Positions 6,151 to 12,611 of a DNA stretch of 13,723 bases are shown here, piece by piece. Location: NCBI GenBank assembly GCA_018268545.1, contig JAFDWI010000387.1, positions 1 through 13,723 of the forward strand, given 5' to 3'. Under the pieces are notes generated by a model that made no database searches, was not told the DNA's origin, and was given only the letters and a program-made list of their open reading frames with translations. This DNA is from Actinomycetota bacterium. GTDB taxonomy: Bacteria > Actinomycetota > Acidimicrobiia > Acidimicrobiales > Iamiaceae. A program made the position numbers and the translations under genes. Position 1 is the first letter of the stretch. Every line of letters starts with the position of its first letter.

Positions 6151-6486
6151 CGGAGAACTGCTCTGCAGTGCGTGCAGATCGAACGTCATGATCGGTGCGG
6201 AAAATTCCCGGCCGATCGAGCGGCCCGAGACGCGCTCGATGCGCCGCCGCGAATCGTGCACAGCGTACTGCTCCGCCGAGCGCAACTCGCTCCCCGGCCT
6301 CGAAGTGCCGGCGGCCCGCGCCGGACCAACGTGGGCTCGGGCTGCCCGGCAAACGGATCGCGCCCTGTGTGGCGTCACGCAATTCCAACGTGACAAGACG
6401 GGCTTGCCCGGCAGCTTGCCTGTAGCCGGGACTCCGACCGGGCGTCGATGTGTGAAGTCCGCGGCGTGTGCCGGGAGTCGCTGGGT
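6151..6486. other. 336-base gene-free stretch with nested inverted repeats
   Basis: This lies between the stop of the 68-residue gene and the hydrolase start, both on the minus strand. It should hold the terminator of one unit and the promoter of the next. It contains two near-identical palindromic boxes, CGGGCTGCCCG (6338-6348) and CGGGCTTGCCCG (6399-6410). It also has an inverted repeat GTCACG/CGTGAC (6374-6379 and 6389-6394) and a hairpin CCCGGC/GCCGGG (6407-6412 and 6425-6430). A short AT-rich patch at 6201-6210 (GGAAAATTCC on the plus strand) is the best promoter-like region. I could not match it to a known riboswitch class. Confidence 0.5.
6407..6430 (-). terminator. possible intrinsic-terminator-like hairpin after the 68-residue gene
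   Basis: A six-base perfect stem CCCGGC/GCCGGG with a 12-base loop lies 57 bases past the stop of the 68-residue gene. No U-tract follows, so termination is only suggested. The stem overlaps and competes with the palindromic box at 6399-6410. Confidence 0.3.
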
Positions 6487-6693
6487 CTACTCGGGCTCGC
6501 CGACGTCGATACCGAGCAGCTCGCGCAATCGTCCGACCCGCATGCCCGACATGCGTTGGTCGACGCTCAGGCGGGCTTCGGGTTCGGCCATGGCGTCGAG
6601 CAGTCCGAACAGGTCCTCGCGTCGAGTGGGATCGCCGGTCAGGTCGATGGTGCGAATCTCCGGCATCGTGTCGATCACGTCGAGGCGAGACAT
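6487..6693 (-). CDS. hypothetical protein, 68 aa
   Basis: I do not recognise this family. It is a small soluble protein, acidic overall, with no membrane segment or signal peptide. Residues 1-20 look beta-like (hydrophobics alternating with polar residues, MSRLDVIDTM then IRTIDLT). Residues 23-37 and 50-60 look helical. It starts at ATG 6693, only 17 bases after the SHOCT stop, with no strong ribosome site. It ends with TAG at 6487-6489. It is the third gene of a run DUF6325-like, SHOCT, this one. Composition fits coding sequence better than the opposite frames. Reality of the gene is likely; function is unknown. Confidence 0.55.
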   Translation of the reverse strand: MSRLDVIDTMPEIRTIDLTGDPTRREDLFGLLDAMAEPEARLSVDQRMSGMRVGRLRELLGIDVGEPE

Positions 6694-6710
6694 GAGACCG
6701 CAGCGGTGGT

Positions 6711-7007
6711 TCAGCCGAGGATCTGGGCCTTCTTTGCCTCGAATTCGGCATCGGTGAGGATGCCGGCGTCGCGCAACTCGCCGAGTTGCTTGAGCTGCGC
6801 CAAGCTCTCGTTCATGTCCGGTGCGGCCGGTGCGGCCGGTGCGCCGGCGGGAGGCGTCGGGGCGTGGGCGACGGGCGGTGGCGGCGGTGCGGCTGAGGCC
6901 GCTGCCATCTGATCTTGGGCGGCCCAGCGTTGTTGTTGGCGGCGCTGCACCCGGCCGTGGACCGAACTTGCGACGCTGACTCGTGCGGCGGTTTTGAGAA
7001 GGCCCAT
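6711..7007 (-). CDS. SHOCT-domain protein
   Basis: The 98-residue protein ends in a SHOCT domain (about 68-97): L-x-QL-x-LRDAGILTDAEFEAKKAQIL, the usual short C-terminal helical pair, which is thought to mediate oligomerisation or partner binding. The N-terminus (1-30) is basic with a Gln/Arg-rich run, and a Pro/Ala linker (about 36-64, with five consecutive prolines) joins the two. There is no membrane helix. ATG 7007 is preceded by AGGAG with a 7-base spacer, supporting the start. It lies 28 bases after the DUF6325-like gene and 17 bases before the 68-residue gene, on the same strand. SHOCT genes are commonly next to DUF6325 genes in actinobacteria, which supports both calls. Confidence 0.85.
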   Translation of the reverse strand: MGLLKTAARVSVASSVHGRVQRRQQQRWAAQDQMAAASAAPPPPPVAHAPTPPAGAPAAPAAPDMNESLAQLKQLGELRDAGILTDAEFEAKKAQILG

Positions 7008-7035
7008 CGGAATGCTCCTGGTCGTCGGGAGGTGG

Positions 7036-7467
7036 TCAGGCGTTTTCGGACGAATCGAGGGCGTCGACGAGTTCCACCACGCTCAGGTGGCCCTCACTGG
7101 TCACGTGTGCTCCAGCGGCCTCGAACGCGTCGAACACCGACAGCACCGCGAGCTCTTCATAGACGAACACGGCGGCCAGCGAGCCGTCACCGATCTCGTC
7201 GGCGAGTTGGCCGAGGTCGTCCTCGTCGAGCAACCCCGACGACGCCCCGTCGAACACCGCCACGGATGGCTCGTCGAACGAAGCGATCTCGACCCGCTCG
7301 ACCGTCGAGCCGGAGCGGCGGACGAGCTCCAGGTCGAGCACACGGATCATGCCCGCGTCCACCAACTCCAGGAGCGCTTCGAACCCGCCGGCAACGGGCT
7401 CCCCATCGGGGAACTCGACGACGAAGAAGTCGATCGGGCCGAAGTGATCGATGTCGGAATCGCTCAT
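7036..7467 (-). CDS. DUF6325-like protein
   Basis: The 143-residue acidic soluble protein opens with the pattern GPIDFFVVEFPDGEP (10-24). This is followed by a helix and an IRVLDLELVRR strand (41-51), a short acidic segment, LLDEDDLGQLADEIGDGS (79-96), the AAVFVYEEL strand (98-106), and a final helix pair. This is the arrangement I know from the DUF6325 family, in which the protein has two similar ferredoxin-like halves and no known enzymatic function. Its usual neighbour, a SHOCT protein, lies 28 bases downstream. ATG 7467 is the start; a small inverted repeat just upstream includes the GAGGAG ribosome-site-like sequence. Family assignment is from memory of the pattern, not a search. Confidence 0.75.
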   Translation of the reverse strand: MSDSDIDHFGPIDFFVVEFPDGEPVAGGFEALLELVDAGMIRVLDLELVRRSGSTVERVEIASFDEPSVAVFDGASSGLLDEDDLGQLADEIGDGSLAAVFVYEELAVLSVFDAFEAAGAHVTSEGHLSVVELVDALDSSENA

Positions 7468-7471
7468 GATG

Positions 7472-7485
7472 GAGGACCGCTCCTC
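7472..7485 (-). promoter_or_regulatory. inverted repeat covering the ribosome site of the DUF6325-like gene
   Basis: In the minus-strand RNA, GAGGA pairs with TCCTC across a 4-base loop (7472-7476 with 7481-7485), ending 4 bases before ATG 7467. The left arm is the purine-rich ribosome-site candidate, so it could be masked in the hairpin. The stem is short, and regulation is inferred. Confidence 0.35.
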
Positions 7486-7552
7486 GTGTGCTGCCGTGGC
7501 TTGGACCGATCAAGCGACCACCCTCGATGAAAATGCCGATTGGCGTGCGTTC

Positions 7553-7951
7553 TCAGAGCGCGGCCGCGATGTCGGTTTGGGTGAAGTCGTCGCCCTTGTA
7601 CAGCAACGAGGTTCCGGTGGTCTTGGCGAGCGCATACGAGAAGCAGTCCCCGAGGTTCAGCCCGGCTTGGTGACGACCTTTCCCGAAGCGTCGCCATGCG
7701 GCGACCGCGGCGTGGCATTGCGTCGAGTCGACGGCGACGGCGACGGCGCCGACGAGCTCGACAAGCCGGTCGAGCTCGTCGCGGGCGACATCACCCTGCC
7801 TGGCGATGAGCACGATCGATGCCTCGACGAGGGTGACGTCGCTCACGGTGATGTCGCCGGCGTGTCGCGTCAACACCGATGCGTACCGTTCGGCATCGGG
7901 TTCGCCGAGTACCACGGCGACGAGTGCGGATGTGTCGACTGTGACGGTCAT
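7553..7951 (-). CDS. vapC: VapC-type PIN-domain ribonuclease toxin
   Basis: VapC toxins are Mg2+-dependent RNases that cut tRNA or rRNA and are held inactive by VapB. The 132-residue protein has the PIN layout: Asp6 in VDTSAL, Glu43 in LVEAS, Asp102 in LNLGDCFSYA, and an Asp pair at 121-122 in KGDDFTQTDI. All acidic active-site positions are present, so the toxin looks intact. Its start ATG 7951 overlaps the stop of the upstream antitoxin gene by 4 bases (ATGA), the usual toxin-antitoxin coupling. The C-terminal pattern is that of the VapC group partnered with Rv0623-type VapB, which fits the neighbour. The target RNA cannot be read from sequence. Confidence 0.93.
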   Translation of the reverse strand: MTVTVDTSALVAVVLGEPDAERYASVLTRHAGDITVSDVTLVEASIVLIARQGDVARDELDRLVELVGAVAVAVDSTQCHAAVAAWRRFGKGRHQAGLNLGDCFSYALAKTTGTSLLYKGDDFTQTDIAAAL

Positions 7952-8202
7952 GCGGGAAGGCCGACGGCGTCGTAGCCGAGGATCGCGTCGCCGTCTCGGT
8001 CGTCGAGGAACGGTCGGGTGCGGCCCCGCTCGATGAGGTCGCGGATCGCATCGGCACGGGGTTCGACGAGGGCTCGTGCGCGCACGCGGGCGAGACGCTC
8101 TTCGATGGCTCGACGGGTGGCTTCGGTGATGGTCTCGCCGGTCACCGAGGCGAGTTCTCGGGCGAGGCGATCCGTTTCCGGGTCTTTGATGTTCACTGCC
8201 AC
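7948..8202 (-). CDS. vapB: VapB-type antitoxin (Rv0623/PSK-type transcription factor family)
   Basis: The 84-residue protein begins V-A-V-N-I-K-D-P-E and continues with RLARELA and TGETITEATRRAIEERL (about 13-36). This is the ribbon-helix-helix-like DNA-binding half of Rv0623-type VapB antitoxins. The C-terminal half (about 50-80), including FLDDRD, would wrap VapC. Start GTG 8202 is favoured: AGGA lies 7 bases upstream and a -10-like box 6 bases upstream. GTG 8196 is also possible. The gene overlaps vapC by 4 bases. VapB or the VapBC complex normally represses its own promoter; an 8-base palindrome at 8210-8217 is the natural operator candidate. Confidence 0.92.
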   Translation of the reverse strand: MAVNIKDPETDRLARELASVTGETITEATRRAIEERLARVRARALVEPRADAIRDLIERGRTRPFLDDRDGDAILGYDAVGLPA

Positions 8203-8208
8203 GGAATC

Positions 8209-8238
8209 ATCCTAGGAAGGAAGAAACATGGATGGCAA
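8209..8238 (-). promoter_or_regulatory. candidate vapBC promoter with overlapping palindromic operator
   Basis: On the minus strand, TTGCCA (8238-8233) and TAGGAT (8214-8209) are separated by 18 bases. The -10 box ends 6 bases before GTG 8202, which would make a leaderless or near-leaderless mRNA. A perfect palindrome TCCTAGGA (8210-8217) covers the -10 box, so a bound VapBC complex would block it. The operator role is inferred. Confidence 0.4.
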
Positions 8239-8346
8239 GGAAGAACGATCGGGTGCGGGGATCGATGCGACGGAACGTGATCTTGCGGTGGCACACAAAC
8301 CGGGACGGCGGGAGGTGCGACCGTCGTCCGTTGTGACCTCGGATGC

Positions 8347-9021
8347 TCAGGCCGGATCGTCGGGTGTCGGGCGGTGCGCGCCGAGGCGGGCGACGACCTC
8401 GGCGTACATGCGGGACTTGATGGTTCCGAGGGTGACGGCGTTCTTGGCGCGCAGGTCGTCAACGAGCCCGACGGCGGCGGTGAGCAGCCCGTCTTCGTCG
8501 GCGGTGGCATCCACGAGGCCGGCCGCGTGTGCGTCGGGGCCCGCGAAACGCCGCCCGGTGGTCATCGCGTCCACGGCGGTGCGCGGGGTGACCTTTGCCT
8601 GGACGAGCGCGGACATCCCGGGGGTGAAGGGGATGGCGATGTCGACTTCGGGGAAACAGAAGAAGCCGCGATCGCGGCGCATGACCCTCCAGTCGTGCGC
8701 GATCGCGAACATCGCCCCGGCACCGAACGCGTGGCCGTTGACGGCGGCGACGGTGGGAACGCCGATGGTGAGCACCTTGGCGAACAGGCGCTCGACCCGG
8801 GCGGCGTAGGAGATGAGCTGGTCGGGGTGTTCGGCCACCCAGGCGAGGTCGAGCCCGTTGGAGTAGAACTTGCCGACCCCGACGGTCACCAGCGGGGCGG
8901 GGTCGTCGATCACGCGGTCGAGGGCATCCTCCACGGCGGTCAGCCAGTCGGGGCCGAACCGGTTCTCGTCGTCGCCGAGGTTCAGGTGATGGATGCCGTC
9001 GCGGGTTTCGAGTGTGGGCAT
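8347..9021 (-). CDS. enoyl-CoA isomerase/hydratase family protein (ECI-like)
   Basis: The 224-residue crotonase-fold protein resembles the short delta3-delta2-enoyl-CoA isomerases known from plant peroxisomes more than classical hydratases. Oxyanion-hole segments are GKFYSNGLDL (50-59) and NGHAFGAG (95-102). MRRDRGF (114-120) precedes the single candidate acid/base Glu125 in PEVDI, where the isomerase glutamate sits. The second glutamate typical of two-base hydratases is not evident. Such an enzyme would shift a double bond so that unsaturated acyl-CoAs can enter beta-oxidation. The start is ATG 9021, with AAGGA eight bases upstream; the longer frame to 9267 runs into the vapC remnant and is unlikely. 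It stands alone, 144 bases before vapB on the same strand. Isomerase versus hydratase is uncertain. Confidence 0.85.
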   Translation of the reverse strand: MPTLETRDGIHHLNLGDDENRFGPDWLTAVEDALDRVIDDPAPLVTVGVGKFYSNGLDLAWVAEHPDQLISYAARVERLFAKVLTIGVPTVAAVNGHAFGAGAMFAIAHDWRVMRRDRGFFCFPEVDIAIPFTPGMSALVQAKVTPRTAVDAMTTGRRFAGPDAHAAGLVDATADEDGLLTAAVGLVDDLRAKNAVTLGTIKSRMYAEVVARLGAHRPTPDDPA

Positions 9022-9105
9022 GGGGAGGATCCTTGCAGGCGCGCCACCCGCCGGTGTCAGAGGGGCCCGCCGAACCAGCCCGTCGACGCTTCGAGCAGGC
9101 ACGCG

Positions 9106-9390
9106 ATGAACTCGGGTGGTGGTGTGTCGGAATCCACGACGATCCATCGCCAGATCGGTGGCAGGATTCCTCGGAGGGCAGCGGATCTGTTCGCTGCGCC
9201 GTCGGTCGACCTCGTCGACTTCGGCTCGGATGTGGCTGCGATCGCTTCGACGCTGGAGGACTTCCACGGAGATCCGGCGGATCGGATTCCGTATGGGTCC
9301 GCGCAGGTCACGTCACGGCCCCTGATCACCAAAGACCGACGCATCCGAAGTTATGCCAGGTCGACGGGAGACGTGTCGACGATCTGGTGA
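9106..9390 (+). pseudogene. N-terminally truncated VapC (PIN-domain) remnant
   Basis: The plus frame ending at TGA 9388-9390 encodes, over its last ~70 residues, a typical PIN C-terminal half. FHGDPADRI carries a conserved Asp, and RPLITKDRRIRSYA is followed by a C-terminal TIW. In intact VapC proteins, DPADR is followed by I-x-A-T-A and then the TKDRR strand, and here the same order is seen as DPADRI-PYGSAQ. The first ATG in frame (9106) gives only 94 residues. Sequence before about 9180 does not resemble a PIN N-terminus, so the first catalytic Asp is missing. No antitoxin frame is found upstream. It is unrelated in frame and strand to the intact vapBC 1.2 kb away. A functional short protein cannot be excluded, but decay is more likely. 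Confidence 0.6.
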
Positions 9391-9423
9391 ACGAACTCGC
9401 GAGAGGTCGAACGCCGGTCGCAT

Positions 9424-9447
9424 CCGACGACAATGCGGACTCGTCGG
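9424..9447 (+). terminator. 7-bp inverted repeat downstream of the vapC remnant
   Basis: CCGACGA (9424-9430) and TCGTCGG (9441-9447) are perfect complements around a 10-base loop, 34 bases after the remnant's stop. No T-run follows. It may be a terminator for the remnant or an operator for the gene starting at 9517. Confidence 0.3.
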
Positions 9448-9516
9448 TCGTCCCTCCCGCGCCCCGGTCGAGCACAATGGAGTGCGCGGATACGCCCAGA
9501 TGCCCTGAGGAGATCG

Positions 9517-10071
9517 GTGGCCCGACAATCGCGCCGTCCCGGTGAGCGCACACCCCACCGCGTCGCCGACTACATCGGCGGCAAATGGGTCTGGGTCTTC
9601 GTCGCGCTGGTCGCCGTCGTCGCGCTCTCGGTCCGGTTCGCGCTGCAATCACGGACCTCGACTTCGCGCGGGGCGTCGGTCTCGACGACCACGCTGACGT
9701 CGCCTCCGTCGACGGCCGTCTCGACGACCACCGTGGCGCCGACGACGTCAACCACACCCGGCACCACGCCTGGCACCACCGTCGCTCCCGGAACCACGCC
9801 ACCGCCCGGGCAACCCGGTGTGTGGACGGTGCCCGACGAGGTCGGCAACACCTTGAGCGCCGCCAAGTCCGACATCGAATCTGTCACCGACGGCGCCGTG
9901 GTGCCGGTCAGGGTGAGCGACGCCGGAGGGCAGGGGCGGCGGCCGATCATCCATCAGAACTGGCAGGTGTGCGCCCAGGACCCGCCCGCGGGCAGCAAGT
10001 TCACGGCCGAAACCGGCGTGACCTTCGAGGTCGTCAAGACCGACGAAACCTGCCCCGACAACGGCGCCTGA
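9517..10071 (+). CDS. single-pass membrane protein with extracytoplasmic PASTA-like domain
   Basis: The 184-residue protein has a basic cytoplasmic N-terminus (1-23), one membrane helix (about 24-43), a Thr/Ser/Pro-rich linker (48-100), and one PASTA-like domain (about 102-175). The domain starts VPDEVGNTLSAAKSDI, passes a variable strand, and ends with NW-V-AQDPPAGS and a final TFEVVK strand. PASTA domains in kinases and penicillin-binding proteins bind muropeptides; here there is no kinase or transpeptidase. Cys152 and Cys179 could form a disulfide outside the cell. GTG 9517 is chosen for AGGAG at 9508-9512, though the spacer is only 4 bases; ATG 9433 is an in-frame alternative that adds an Arg-rich stretch. 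The protein probably sits in the envelope as a cell-wall sensor or anchor; this is inference. Confidence 0.8.
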   Translation: MARQSRRPGERTPHRVADYIGGKWVWVFVALVAVVALSVRFALQSRTSTSRGASVSTTTLTSPPSTAVSTTTVAPTTSTTPGTTPGTTVAPGTTPPPGQPGVWTVPDEVGNTLSAAKSDIESVTDGAVVPVRVSDAGGQGRRPIIHQNWQVCAQDPPAGSKFTAETGVTFEVVKTDETCPDNGA

Positions 10072-10307
10072 GCCGATCTTCTCCGCGTGACCTGGCGCCG
10101 CGAGGCCTCGCACGCCTCCCGCGCGATGCCGCCCTTGCACGCGTCAGGCAGTCAGGTCGTGCGGGTGATGCGGGCGGCGAGGACGAGCATCGACATGGCG
10201 GCGTCGCCTTCGTTGGTGGGGCGCTGCGGCCGTTGGGTCGTTCGGTTGCTCGTCGGTGATCGGGTCGACGGATCGGCCGTGCGGCGGTTCGTTCGTCGTT
10301 TCGCCGT
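10072..10307. other. 236-base convergent gap with a perfect 12-bp palindrome
   Basis: This lies between the ends of two converging genes. A perfect palindrome GCGAGGCCTCGC sits at 10100-10111, and a short direct repeat GTCAGG-CA-GTCAGG at 10143-10156. No tRNA or convincing gene was found. A 14-codon minus frame (10196-10152) with mixed hydrophobic residues is too short to call. The palindrome may act as a bidirectional terminator. Confidence 0.35.
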
Positions 10308-11744
10308 TCAGCCGGCCGGCAGCGCGATCGACTTGGCCTCCAGGTACGCCGACAGGCCTTCCGGACCGAACTCGCGCCCCAATCCGGATGCCTTGAACCC
10401 GCCGAACGGCGACGAGAAGTCCATCAGGTACTGGTTGATCCCGAACGTCCCGGTCCGCACCCGGCGGGCCACGTCGAGCCCGTGATCGGCATCGGCCGTC
10501 CACACCGACCCGGCGAGCCCGTAGTCCGAATCGTTGGCGATCGCGATCGCCTCGGCCTCGTCGTCATAGGGGATCACGCACAACACCGGACCGAAGATCT
10601 CCTCTTGTGCGATCCGCATCGAGTTGTCGACCCCGGCGAACACCGTTGCGTTCACGAACCAGCCGGTGTCGATGTCCGGGCGGGTGCCACCGGCGACGAG
10701 CCGGGCGCCTTCGGACCGGCCGATCTCGATGTAGCCCTCGACCCGGTCGCGTTGGCGCTCCGCGACCAGCGGCCCCAACGTCGTCGACAGATCCGTCGGG
10801 TCGCCGACGATCTGGCGTTCCGCCATCGCCCCGATCGCCTCGACCCAGGCGTCCTCGCGGTTGCGTGGCACGAGGATCCGGGTCTGGGCCACACACGCCT
10901 GGCCGTTGTTCATCAGACCCGAAAACTCCAATCCCGGAACGGTCGTGGAAATGTCGGCGTCGGCCAGCACGATCGCGGCGGACTTGCCACCCAACTCCAA
11001 GCTGCACCGCTTGAGTGCCTCGCCGCACAACGACGCGATGCGACGCCCCGCCGCGGTGGAACCCGTGAACGCGATCTTGTCGACGCCCGGGTGGGTGACC
11101 AGATGCTCCCCGACCTCGCGACCCCCGGGCACCACGTTGAACACGCCGGCCGGGACGCCCGCCTCGTCCATCAACTCGGCGAGCAGGAACATGTCCAGTG
11201 GCGTCTCGGGTGCCGGTTTGATCACGATCGTCGACCCCGACGCCAGCGCGGGTGCGATCTTGGACATCGACACGAACTGAGGGACGTTCCACGGCACGAT
11301 CGCCCCGACCACCCCGACCGGCTCCTTGCGGACCAGCATCGGACCGAACAGGCCGTCCCGGCGCTCCTCGAACTCGAACGTGCGGGCCAGATCCACGAAA
11401 TACTGCAACATCAGCTGTGGCATCGGCGCCTGGGCCATCTGCGAGAACAGCATCGGCGACCCCATCTCCGCGGTGATGATCGTCGCGAAATCGTCCAGGT
11501 GCGCGCCGTACAGGTCGGCGAGGCGTTGCATGACCTCGGCACGTTCCTGCGGCGACAGACGCGGCCACGGCCCGTCGTCGAACGCGGTCCGAGCCGCGGC
11601 GACGGCGGCGTCGATGTCCGCGTTCGTGCCCTCGGGAACGGCACCGACGTGGTCGTTCGAGTAGGGCGATCGCACCTCGATCACCTCGCGGCCCGCCGGG
11701 TCGATCCATTCGCCGCCGATGAAAAGCTTGTCGTGGTCGGTCAT
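10308..11744 (-). CDS. NAD(P)-dependent aldehyde dehydrogenase
   Basis: The 478-residue length is normal for the ALDH superfamily, which oxidises aldehydes to carboxylic acids. All key residues are visible: Asn153 in PWNVPQ (oxyanion), Lys176 in VIKPAPETP (cofactor), FTGST (226-230), general base Glu250 in LELGGKS, catalytic Cys284 in NNGQACVAQ, and EEIFGPV (381-387). Substrate range cannot be predicted; close relatives in actinobacteria include broad-range and terpenoid aldehyde dehydrogenases. ATG 11744 is the start. There is no Shine-Dalgarno sequence, but a TAAGCT box ends 6 bases upstream, which fits a leaderless mRNA. The thioesterase gene lies 78 bases upstream on the same strand, so the two could be separate units. 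Confidence 0.95.
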   Translation of the reverse strand: MTDHDKLFIGGEWIDPAGREVIEVRSPYSNDHVGAVPEGTNADIDAAVAAARTAFDDGPWPRLSPQERAEVMQRLADLYGAHLDDFATIITAEMGSPMLFSQMAQAPMPQLMLQYFVDLARTFEFEERRDGLFGPMLVRKEPVGVVGAIVPWNVPQFVSMSKIAPALASGSTIVIKPAPETPLDMFLLAELMDEAGVPAGVFNVVPGGREVGEHLVTHPGVDKIAFTGSTAAGRRIASLCGEALKRCSLELGGKSAAIVLADADISTTVPGLEFSGLMNNGQACVAQTRILVPRNREDAWVEAIGAMAERQIVGDPTDLSTTLGPLVAERQRDRVEGYIEIGRSEGARLVAGGTRPDIDTGWFVNATVFAGVDNSMRIAQEEIFGPVLCVIPYDDEAEAIAIANDSDYGLAGSVWTADADHGLDVARRVRTGTFGINQYLMDFSSPFGGFKASGLGREFGPEGLSAYLEAKSIALPAG

Positions 11745-11750
11745 GGCCGG

Positions 11751-11756
11751 AGCTTA
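11751..11756 (-). promoter_or_regulatory. candidate -10 box for a leaderless aldehyde dehydrogenase mRNA
   Basis: TAAGCT on the minus strand (TANNNT pattern) ends 6 bases before ATG 11744, and the gene has no Shine-Dalgarno sequence. No good -35 box at 17-18 bases was found; GTGACC at 11776-11771 is only 14 bases away. Confidence 0.3.
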
Positions 11757-11822
11757 TTGCAACACGTTCTGGTCACATCCGGAAACGACCCGAACCGACC
11801 GACCGGGCATCCGGCCGACGCC

Positions 11823-12611
11823 TCACACCCGGTGGCGGACCAGGACTTCTTGGGCGAAGGTCGCCACGTGGTTCCCGTCCCCGTCGACCGCGTTGCCCAC
11901 CGCGAGTCCCCGCGACGACAACAACCCGCGACAGTACGTGTCGGTCAGGAGCCACTCGTCGACCGTCGGCGCCCGGTGGAACCAGATCGCATGATCGAGG
12001 CTCGCAACCATCCAGGAATGATCCGGGTCCGACTCGTCGCCACCGTCGGGGCGCGCATCGGGATGCTGGGACGCGACCGTGTCGCAGGGAACATCGTCGG
12101 ACACGTACGCCAACGCACAGGCCTGCAACAACGGGTCGTCACCGATCGCGTCGGTCATGCGGAACCAGTTGGTGATGTGACCGGGTTCGGTGACCTTGTG
12201 CACGTCGACCATCGTCGACCACTTCGTCGAGGTCACCTGATCGGGTGGCGCGATGACCGGCGGCGTCGCGCGCTCGACGATCGGTCCCGCCTCGTCCACC
12301 TGGAACGACGCCGACATCTGCAGGATCGCACCAACCGCCTGGCGGGCCACGACGTTCCGGGTCACGAACGAGCGCCCGTCGCGCAACCGGTCGACCTCGA
12401 AACGGATCGGCGCGTCCTGGTCACCACGCCGGATGAAGTACGCGTGCAACGAATGCACCCGGAACTGCGGATCGACCGTCGCGGCAGCGGCGCGCAGAGC
12501 CTGCGCCACGATCTGTCCGCCGTAGAGGCCACCCCAGGGGTACGTCGGCCCGGCGCCCACGAAGGTGTCGGGGCCGTGCGGTGCCAGCGTCATCATCTCC
12601 GCGAAGTTCAC
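11823..12611 (-). CDS. tesB: acyl-CoA thioesterase II (TesB family)
   Basis: TesB-type double-hotdog enzymes hydrolyse acyl-CoA to free acid and CoA. The 262-residue protein has the first hotdog with GGLYGGQIVAQAL (27-39) and HSLHAYFIRRGD (53-64). The second hotdog carries the probable catalytic residues Asp206 in SLDHAIWFHR, Ser232 or Ser233 in the RGLLSSRG segment (where E. coli TesB has Thr228), and Gln254 in TFAQE. GTG 12611 is chosen because the protein then begins with the family-like V-N-F-A-E-M-M; GGGAG lies 10 bases upstream. ATG 12596 is possible. The longer frame to 12761 adds a poor Arg/Pro-rich leader that overlaps the flippase end. It sits 88 bases downstream of the flippase gene and 78 bases upstream of the aldehyde dehydrogenase gene, on the same strand. 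Confidence 0.92.
   Translation of the reverse strand: MNFAEMMTLAPHGPDTFVGAGPTYPWGGLYGGQIVAQALRAAAATVDPQFRVHSLHAYFIRRGDQDAPIRFEVDRLRDGRSFVTRNVVARQAVGAILQMSASFQVDEAGPIVERATPPVIAPPDQVTSTKWSTMVDVHKVTEPGHITNWFRMTDAIGDDPLLQACALAYVSDDVPCDTVASQHPDARPDGGDESDPDHSWMVASLDHAIWFHRAPTVDEWLLTDTYCRGLLSSRGLAVGNAVDGDGNHVATFAQEVLVRHRV

Noticed and set aside
6151..6396. N-terminal extension of the hydrolase to a TTG at 6396
   Set aside because: The added ~82 residues are Arg/Ser-rich with no similarity to the family, and the DNA there contains several inverted repeats more typical of a regulatory gap.
6338..6430. Riboswitch of a known class in the gap before the hydrolase
   Set aside because: I looked for cobalamin, SAM and guanidine-type core motifs on both strands and did not find a convincing set; only generic inverted repeats are reported.
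8228..8809. Plus-strand frame with a strong AGGAAGGAAG sequence before ATG 8228
   Set aside because: The ribosome-site-like sequence is attractive, but most of the frame is antisense to the enoyl-CoA isomerase gene and its product has low-complexity Arg/Ser/Thr composition. The purine run is better explained by the vapB leader on the other strand.
10152..10196. 14-codon minus-strand frame (MSMLVLAARITRTT) in the convergent gap
   Set aside because: It looks somewhat protein-like and could be a gene remnant, but it is too short and has no ribosome site.
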